A stretch of DNA of 23,750 nt from Paraglomus occultum (Eukaryota; Glomeromycota; Glomeromycetes; Paraglomerales; Paraglomeraceae). The notes beneath the pieces were generated by a model. It was not told the origin of the DNA, searched no databases, and saw only the letters and a program-made list of their open reading frames with translations. This document shows, piece by piece, positions 17,547 through 23,750 of this stretch. Positions within the stretch are counted from its first letter, which is position 1. Each line of letters begins with the position of its first letter. Location of the stretch: assembly GCA_910592205.1 (NCBI GenBank), contig CAJVPJ010000486.1, forward strand, positions 1-23,750, written 5' to 3'. Both the position numbers and the translations under genes were made by a program.

Positions 17547-20042
17547 ATGGCAGAAACCAAGCCAGAAGTTGAACAGTTTGCTTTCCAAGCTGAGATTTCT
17601 CAGCTAATGAGTATTATTATCAATACCTTCTACTCAAATAAGGAGTAAGTATCTGGTGGGGTACGCGGAGAACTGAGGCTGTGATGTTCTTAGTTTACTT
17701 ATATCGTCGTATAATGTCTAAATCCGAATCATCCTATATGCCTGCCTGTTAACCGTTTGCTTGTTCTTCCTTTTCAATTTTTATTCTAGGATTTTTCTTC
17801 GTGAACTGATATCAAACGCATCTGATGCCCTTGACAAGTTTCGATACCAATCACTCTTGGATTCCTCGAAGCTAGAGAGTGGTAGTGAATTGTATATTCG
17901 GATAATTCCAGACAAAGAAAGTAAGACTCTTACAATTCGGGATACCGGTATTGGCATGACGAAGGTAATGTATGGCTAATGTGAAAATGCTGCCCACGTT
18001 CTGCCGGTGCGCTAATCTCAGCTTATTTTCTTCATTAAAATCAAAAGGCTGATCTTGTGAACAATCTCGGTACAATCGCCCGCTCTGGTACCAAAGCATT
18101 TATGGAAGCCCTTCAGACCGGTGCCGATATATCTATGATCGGTCAGTTTGGTGTCGGTTTCTATTCAGCCTACTTAATCGCGGACAAAGTGCAAGTCACC
18201 ACAAAACATAATGATGATGAACAATACATATGGGAATCAGCCGCTGGTGGTTCCTTCACAATTACACGTGATACTGAAGGCGAATCTCTTGGGCGTGGAA
18301 CCGCAATCAAATTATTCCTCAAAGAAGACCAGTTGGAATACCTTGAAGAAAAACGTATCAAAGAAGTCGTCAAAAGGCATTCAGAATTCATCGGCTATCC
18401 GATTGAGCTGCAAGTCTGGGAAGAGGTTAAGGAAGAGAAAAAAGATGAGGAAGAGGTGGAAGGTGACGATGAAGACAAGAAGGCAAAAGTTGAAGAAGTA
18501 AAAGAAGATAAAGATGAAAAAGAGGAAGAAAAAAAGAAATTAGTGAAGAAGTTTGAGGTCTTGAATAAGACGAAGCCGCTCTGGACTCGTAACCCCGAAG
18601 ACATAACTAACGAAGAGTATGCGTCATTCTACAAGTCGATCACGAACGATTGGGAAGATCACCTGGCGGTTAAGCACTTCTCTGTGGAGGGTCAACTCGA
18701 ATTCCGTTCCATCCTCTTTGTACCTCGTCGTGCACCATTCGATCTCTTTGAAACCAAGAAGAAACGCAATAACATCAAGTTATACGTTCGACGTGTATTC
18801 ATTATGGACGATTGTGAAGAACTAATTCCAGAGTATCTCAACTTCGTTAAGGGTATAGTTGACTCTGAAGATTTACCACTCAACATTTCACGTGAGACTC
18901 TTCAACAGAACAAGATCTTAAAGGTCATTCGTAAGAATCTCATCAAGAAATGTATAGAGCTCTTCTTTGAAATTGCCGAGGACAAGGAACAATTCAACAA
19001 GTTCTATGAAGCATTTTCCAAGAACATTAAACTGGCCGTCCATGAAGATAAAACCAACATGAGTAAATTCGCCGAATTGCTCAGATTCAGTTCTACCAAA
19101 TCTGGAGATGAGATGACTTCGCTTAAGGATTACGTTACCCGCATGCCCGAGAAGCAGAAGAACATTTACTACATCACCGGCGAAAATCGTCAGGCCGTAG
19201 AAAACTCTCCATTTACCGAGGTGTTGAAGAAACGCGGATTTGAAGTGTTGCTCATGACAGATCCACTTGATGAGTATGCTATGAACGCACTTAAGGAATT
19301 TGAGGGCAAGAAGACAGTTAACATTACAAAGGAAGGACTCGATCTTGGCGAAGATGAGGAAGAGAAGAAGAAACGTGAAGAGGAAGAGAAACAATATGAG
19401 CCTTTGTGCAAGGTGATCAAGGAAATTCTTAACGACAAAGTTGAAAAGGTAACTATCAAACGGCTATGTTGCACCAAAATTCTTTCTGTGCAATAGCTAA
19501 CAATTTCCTCTTATAGGTTACTGTTTCCAACCGTATTTCAGAATCTCCATGTGTGCTCGTAACGGGCCAGTATGGTTGGTCAGCGAACTTTGAACGTATC
19601 ATGAAAGCTCAAGCCCTTCGTGACACAAGTATGGCATCTTATATGGCCTCGAAGAAGATTATGGAAATTAATCCACGTCACGCAATTATCAAGTCTCTCA
19701 AAGGCAAAGTCGAACAAGACAAGAACGATAAGACTGTGAGAGACCTCACGTGGTTATTGTATGAGACTTCTCTGCTGCAGTCCGGTTTCACACTTGAAGA
19801 GGCTTCATCGTTTAGCAGTAGAATCTACAAGATGATTAAACTCGGCTTGGATATTTCGGATGAGGATGATGATGAACCTGAGGCTGATAGTAAGGAAGAA
19901 CTACCAGAATTGCAAGAATCTGGCGAAAGATCGATGATGGAAGAGATAGGTATGTAAAAAGGACGACGGTTTGTGTTTTAATTATTTATCAGTAACGTTT
20001 TCTAATACGAACAATTCTATCCCCGTTTCATTCACAGATTAA
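17547..20042 (+). CDS. HSP90: cytosolic molecular chaperone Hsp90 (5 exons)
   Basis: Exons are 17547-17644, 17790-17964, 18048-19448, 19517-19949 and 20038-20042; introns are 145, 83, 68 and 88 bp, all GT..AG and in frame. The protein is 703 aa. It is an ATP-driven dimeric chaperone for kinases, receptors and other clients. The N-terminal ATPase has Glu38 and Asn42 ([10 protein letters not shown]), DTGIGM (84-89) and [14 protein letters not shown] charged Glu/Lys linker spans about 216-258. The middle domain has [12 protein letters not shown] and [11 protein letters not shown] with the catalytic Arg373. The C-terminal dimerisation domain has [17 protein letters not shown]. Without the last splice the protein would end MEEIGM; the GTATGT donor at 19950 and CACAG acceptor ending at 20037 replace this with MEEID, close to the MEEVD tail that binds TPR co-chaperones. 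It lacks an ER signal or KDEL, so it is the cytosolic form. Heat regulation is suggested by the upstream element. Confidence 0.96.
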
Positions 20043-20134
20043 ATTACACGGGTTTAAATAATTAGAAAATCTATACTAATGGTTTGTTCGCGCTGGGGTT
20101 GTGTGGCATTGTATAAAGACATAATCTATATATA

Positions 20135-20140
20135 AATAAA
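20135..20140 (+). terminator. poly(A) signal of HSP90
   Basis: AATAAA lies about 93 bases after the stop formed by the last exon, in the tataaataaaa stretch. Confidence 0.5.
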
Positions 20141-21499
20141 ACAACTCTCTGAATATATAAATGAGTCAAAGATTATAATATTGACTGACACATTGGTAAA
20201 AGATAATAAACAGCTTGCAATAAATATCTCTTTACATACGTTACTTGTTCGTTGATATAACCGGTGAGTCACGTGATGCCGAGTATGATCAATGTGCATA
20301 TTAGCATGACTAGGAAATGTCCCTTAGCGATTATGAACCAAGGGAAACCACCCTACATTGTCAGAAGATTAGGATGACAAATTTCACGCAACTAAGCCCA
20401 AGAATTAACGATGCCAAAAGTTGAGTCAGACGAAGAATATCAAGAGGAGCGCTTGTTGCGTTTGTGGATTTATAGAATTGCGCATTGAAGAGTAGCATGA
20501 TCTCCTTATACAGTACGGAGTTCCATTCTTTCCATTCTTTCAACTAAGATTGTTGTCGGAATAGCAAGCAATCTCGCAGATTGAATAACTTTGTTTATTC
20601 TTGGGACAAGGATATTCTTTCCTGGGAAGAAGTATCAAGGACAATGCTGTTAGATCACGACGACTGTTACTTGAGCATTTGGTTATGAGAACGTGCCAAT
20701 TGCTTCAGTTCGTTGTCGCTGTGCCTTTGAAATGCCAAGAGAAACAAGACTATCGTTTAAAAGATAAGGTTTAGGTCAAAGATATATACATGGATGTGCG
20801 TGATATTGCAAAAGTATCTATCTCTAATAGTAATAGCTGGATACTCACGATGTTGTGCCAACAGGAAGATCTTTAATATTACGAACATTCCCCCGTCAAA
20901 ATGAACATTCGGGGTGGGATTCTAGCAACGGTCGCCTTATTTACGTCTCCAGAAAAAGTTACCTTGCTGCATTAGGGGTGCGTTTTGCATGGGATGGCTA
21001 TTCCATTTTAAAAAATGTCTCCCGTCCCTTGAGAATTTAATTTCGCCCGCGCTCTCTACACATTGGAAGAAACCGCATAATCATCGTAACTATGGTGTTC
21101 TAGTAAAAGTATCAAAGATAATCAAATAAAACATTACAATTTGACGGGTAGTCATCAGAGGATAAATATGTGCATGATTATGATGAAGCACCTTACCTAT
21201 TGCGTGCCCCGGGACCTCACATTTTCACAGTGATATAACCATATACTGGTAGTACCATTTCCGAATATTTCTGGTAGAGTACATAGCCCTTTATTCGAGT
21301 ATAGTGACCTTCCCATAACTTGATGTCACGTTACCCAGATGATCTAGACGGTGGTTATTCACAATGGCTATTAAAGTTGCACGCAAGTCGTTGTGCTACA
21401 AACGATCAGCGGGTTATTCATTCAAAAATGTCCATTGATCCCGGCGAGAGCGTAAATTTCGTCCTCGAGTAAGTTACAGCAGTAATTACAGTGGTAAAA
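20141..21499. other. spacer with possible gene relics
   Basis: No complete gene is seen. Coding-looking fragments on the plus strand include an ATG frame at 20411 (MPKVESDEEYQEERLLRLWI, 25 codons), a frame around 20600 reading YSWDKDILSWEEVSRTMLLD, and a stop-bounded frame at about 20834-21040 containing SRKSYLAALGVRFAWDGYSI. They are in different frames, not linked by clear splice sites, and not recognised. A minus-strand 60-aa ATG frame at 20361-20543 is probably chance. The last part should hold the promoter of the 21500 gene, but no TATA box is clear. Confidence 0.35.
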
Positions 21500-22736
21500 A
21501 TGGCAGACGTAGGCAACAATAATGAGACAGCAGCTGCTGAATTGAGTGAAAATGTCGAAACGAAACCAGGTGGAACTGATAAGACGGAGGGTAATGGCGA
21601 AAGTATGTGTTGGGGAGAGAATGTTACTCTGCTATTTTCACAAGATCGCAAAGCTTTAGTTATTTTGAAATTCTCAATAAGCGCGCTCTGACGTCTCTCT
21701 AATACCGAATTGTCGTCATTTAGCTTCTCCTCGCCCACAAACTCTTGACTCGTCTGTGACCGATTCTTCGCCCTCGCCAGATGCGCAAAATTCTAAAATG
21801 CCGACGCCGTCATCGTCACCATTAGTTGAGAAAACTGAGCAAGTGTTGCAGTCTTCAGCGCAATCTCGAGAATTGAAGCAATCTGTTGAGGAACAGAATA
21901 ATCACGGTGTCAGTACTTCTCCAGAGGTCCCTCCTAAGGAAGTTGCAGGCAAACCACTTCCACCCGTTCCTCAAACCCAGGCCCTTGAATCCACATCACC
22001 TGCAATAGCACACCCACCAACACAAGCACCATTATCCCCGCAATCTACGAACCTGCCGTCAGACATTGAATCCTCGATCCTAGACGCAACGCAATCTTCG
22101 ATCAATGCCTCTGCTGAACCCAAAGCACGACAGTCCACGACTTCATCTGATAGAGCCAAGAAGAATTTTGCTAGCGCGTTTACAGCCGTAAGAGGTTTTC
22201 TTGTGAGGAGTTCTAATATGGTTGTGGAAAAAATTAATCAAAAACTGGAGGAGATGGATGAAGAGATGCTGAAGGCCATGGAAGAGGAGGAAATGCTTAA
22301 GCAGGTGGAGAGCAATCAGATACCAAACGGAGAAATTGATGGAGGAGCTAAAGAGGTACAGAATGGACAAATCATTACCGAAGAGGAGAATCGAGCTGCT
22401 GGTGACCCGGTAAAAAGTGGCGTGAATGAAGATGATTATAAGAAAAAACGAGAAGAATTACTTGGTCCTTCTGCACCTACGGCTATTAATAACAAAAATA
22501 ATACCAAATATGCGACTGTTCCTACTTCCTCCAAGTCTGCAGCCAGAGCATCGCAAAAGAATTCCACAAGATCTGTCTTTGCTGAGACTGCCGACGCATT
22601 GAATGAACGTGGAGATAAGCTGGGTCAACTGAACGACAAGTTGGAGGACATGTCGAATAGTAGTAATGAATTTGCTAGATTGGCTAAGCAACTAGCTGAA
22701 AAAGAGGCAAATCGGAAATGGTATCAATTATTTTAG
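21500..22736 (+). CDS. soluble protein with C-terminal R-SNARE-like coiled coil (2 exons)
   Basis: Exons are 21500-21602 and 21724-22736, separated by a 121-bp intron with a GTATGT donor, CTAAT branch site and TTTAG acceptor, giving 371 aa. The ATG at 21500 starts MADVGNNNETAAAE. Residues 1 to about 160 are rich in Ser, Pro, Thr and Gln and probably disordered. A helical, Glu/Met-rich stretch follows (VEKINQKLEEMDEEMLKAME). The last 50 residues resemble the R-SNARE motif: LNERGDKLGQLNDKLEDM places an Arg (330) where the central layer would be, and the chain ends KWYQLF with no membrane anchor. In this it resembles the C-termini of tomosyn and amisyn, soluble R-SNARE proteins that bind syntaxin-type Q-SNAREs and limit vesicle fusion. 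No WD40 repeats are present, so it is not a full tomosyn/Sro7. The domain call is from pattern only; a general coiled-coil protein is the alternative. Confidence 0.7.
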
Positions 22737-22973
22737 TAGACGTTCTGTGTTCCTCAACTGTATAATTCATGTTCGGATTCATGGTCCCTTGTTAATTGTA
22801 TATTTATTATTGATACGAAGTGTATTTATTTATTGATGTATTAGGCATCAAATTTATATTTCACGTATTGTTTATAATGATTTGTGTGTTTCCGGGGGAG
22901 ATTAGTGAAGGTTAAATTATGAATACTTTGTCCGCGATAATCATGTCAAAATGGACAGTGAGTGTGAGATATA

Positions 22974-22979
22974 AATAAA
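22974..22979 (+). terminator. poly(A) signal of the R-SNARE-like gene
   Basis: AATAAA lies about 240 bases after the stop codon at 22736 in an AT-rich 3' region. Confidence 0.4.
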
Positions 22980-23750
22980 GGGTGTTTAAAATTACGTAAT
23001 CAATTCTTTTCTTGTAGGAAGAATCCGATTACACAATTATTAATACATCGACACGACAGGTTATAACTGATGAGTTTCAATCGTATGTGTAGAAGAATGA
23101 CAATTCCCATGAGAAGTACATATCAGAGGCGAGCGAGGTTCCTCGTTTATACCTTGCGTAAATACACTTGCTTACTATTACTACTGCGATGTCTGGCAAG
23201 ACGACTATCCCCCGAGGAGATACAAAATTGAAAGTGCTCTGAAGTGCTCGAGTTTCTCAACAACAATAGAATTCAGTATGATTTCGACAATGAGCCATCG
23301 GAAACAACCAGATCGCTGGCGTTGGCCTTCTCGCGCTGGCTGAAGAGAAGCTTTGCAGCAGCGGCCGCATACAGTATATTGTAAATGTTTATAAGAGTAT
23401 CAACACTGTAATTTAGGACTTGACGTTATTGACATAAAATTTAGCTTCTTCTGTCTCTTTGAATCGACATGAGTACATTAACAAATATAGCCATTACTCC
23501 TGCTGTATTATTAAGACGAGTCCCCAACGCTTTGGGCGTCTGTTAATTTGTCTGGGATAGTGTCACTAATTCGACTATAATAAATGGTAGCTAATTCACT
23601 TTATAGTACACACCATATTGTAAACTTGTGTAAGGTTTGATGAGAAAGTAACTACACAGTCACTCTCGATATAATGATCCCCCGATAAGATGAAGTGGCC
23701 TAATATGATGCTTTTTCCCAGAACCAAAACAGTTATAATAAAATTGGGCT
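22980..23750. other. spacer with a possible gene relic at 23020-23400
   Basis: After ttcttgtag (ends 23019), an acceptor-like site, a 24-codon stretch reads EESDYTIINTSTRQVITDEF. An ATG at 23189 starts MSGKTTIPRGDTKLKVL and stops at 23239-23242. From about 23240 to 23400 all three plus frames have long open parts (for example IAGVGLLALAEEKLC). The segment is less AT-rich than its surroundings, so it may be a decayed or intron-split gene. I could not build one model. After 23400 nothing is seen. Confidence 0.3.

Noticed and set aside
17357-17588. Two antisense frames over the HSP90 leader
   Set aside because: They overlap the TATA box, leader and first exon, and have no motif or upstream promoter signal.
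18211-19477. Several 60-158-aa frames on both strands inside HSP90
   Set aside because: HSP90 coding is certain there, and the charged linker produces Ser/Phe-rich or Lys/Arg-rich shadows.
1-23750. tRNA, rRNA and CRISPR arrays
   Set aside because: No B-box-like GGTTCRANNCC with a matching A-box, no rRNA-like blocks and no regularly spaced short direct repeats with unique spacers were seen.

Overview
The window looks like nuclear DNA of an AT-rich fungus, most likely an arbuscular mycorrhizal fungus (Glomeromycotina, Rhizophagus-like). The reasons are short GT-AG introns (58-145 bp) with CTAAT/TTAAC-like branch sites, a TKL-type kinase fused to a long Sel1-repeat array (a family greatly expanded in these fungi), a decayed MULE transposon with the protein style common in Rhizophagus, a fungal Ftr1 iron permease, and wide gene-poor AT-rich spacers. 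The taxonomic call is inference; no rRNA or other marker gene is present.

Layout. 1-2565 is gene-poor spacer with one doubtful small ORF. 2566-9065 is an accessory block. It holds an intact gene for a secreted, cysteine-rich, probably GPI-anchored protein (2566-3297), a broken MULE transposase (about 4385-6475), an unidentified open exon-like frame (6511-6900), and two further copies of the cysteine-rich gene: one frameshifted (7065-7647) and one heavily decayed (about 8505-8964). The three copies share signals into their 3' flanks, so this is a tandem family with one intact member. 9229-10546 is spacer and FTR1 promoter.

10547-11665 encodes a three-exon Ftr1-type high-affinity iron permease. 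11666-13291 is spacer with a foldback (MITE-like) element, a pair of about 150-bp direct repeats and an inverted repeat. 13292-16091 (minus) is a four-exon protein kinase with 15 Sel1 repeats. 17547-20042 is cytosolic HSP90 in five exons, with a heat-shock element and TATA box upstream; its last exon carries only the final Asp and the stop. 21500-22736 is a two-exon gene for a soluble protein ending in an R-SNARE-like motif. The remainder to 23750 is spacer with possible gene relics.

The conserved genes (FTR1, HSP90, R-SNARE protein) show no operon-like link. The cysteine-rich proteins would act at the cell surface, Ftr1 in the plasma membrane for iron uptake, HSP90 and the Sel1 kinase in the cytosol, and the R-SNARE-like protein in vesicle fusion control. 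The most notable points are the hidden terminal intron of HSP90 that restores a MEEID tail, the three-copy array in graded decay, the KEGLE variant of the second iron motif in Ftr1, and the HKD catalytic loop of the Sel1 kinase.
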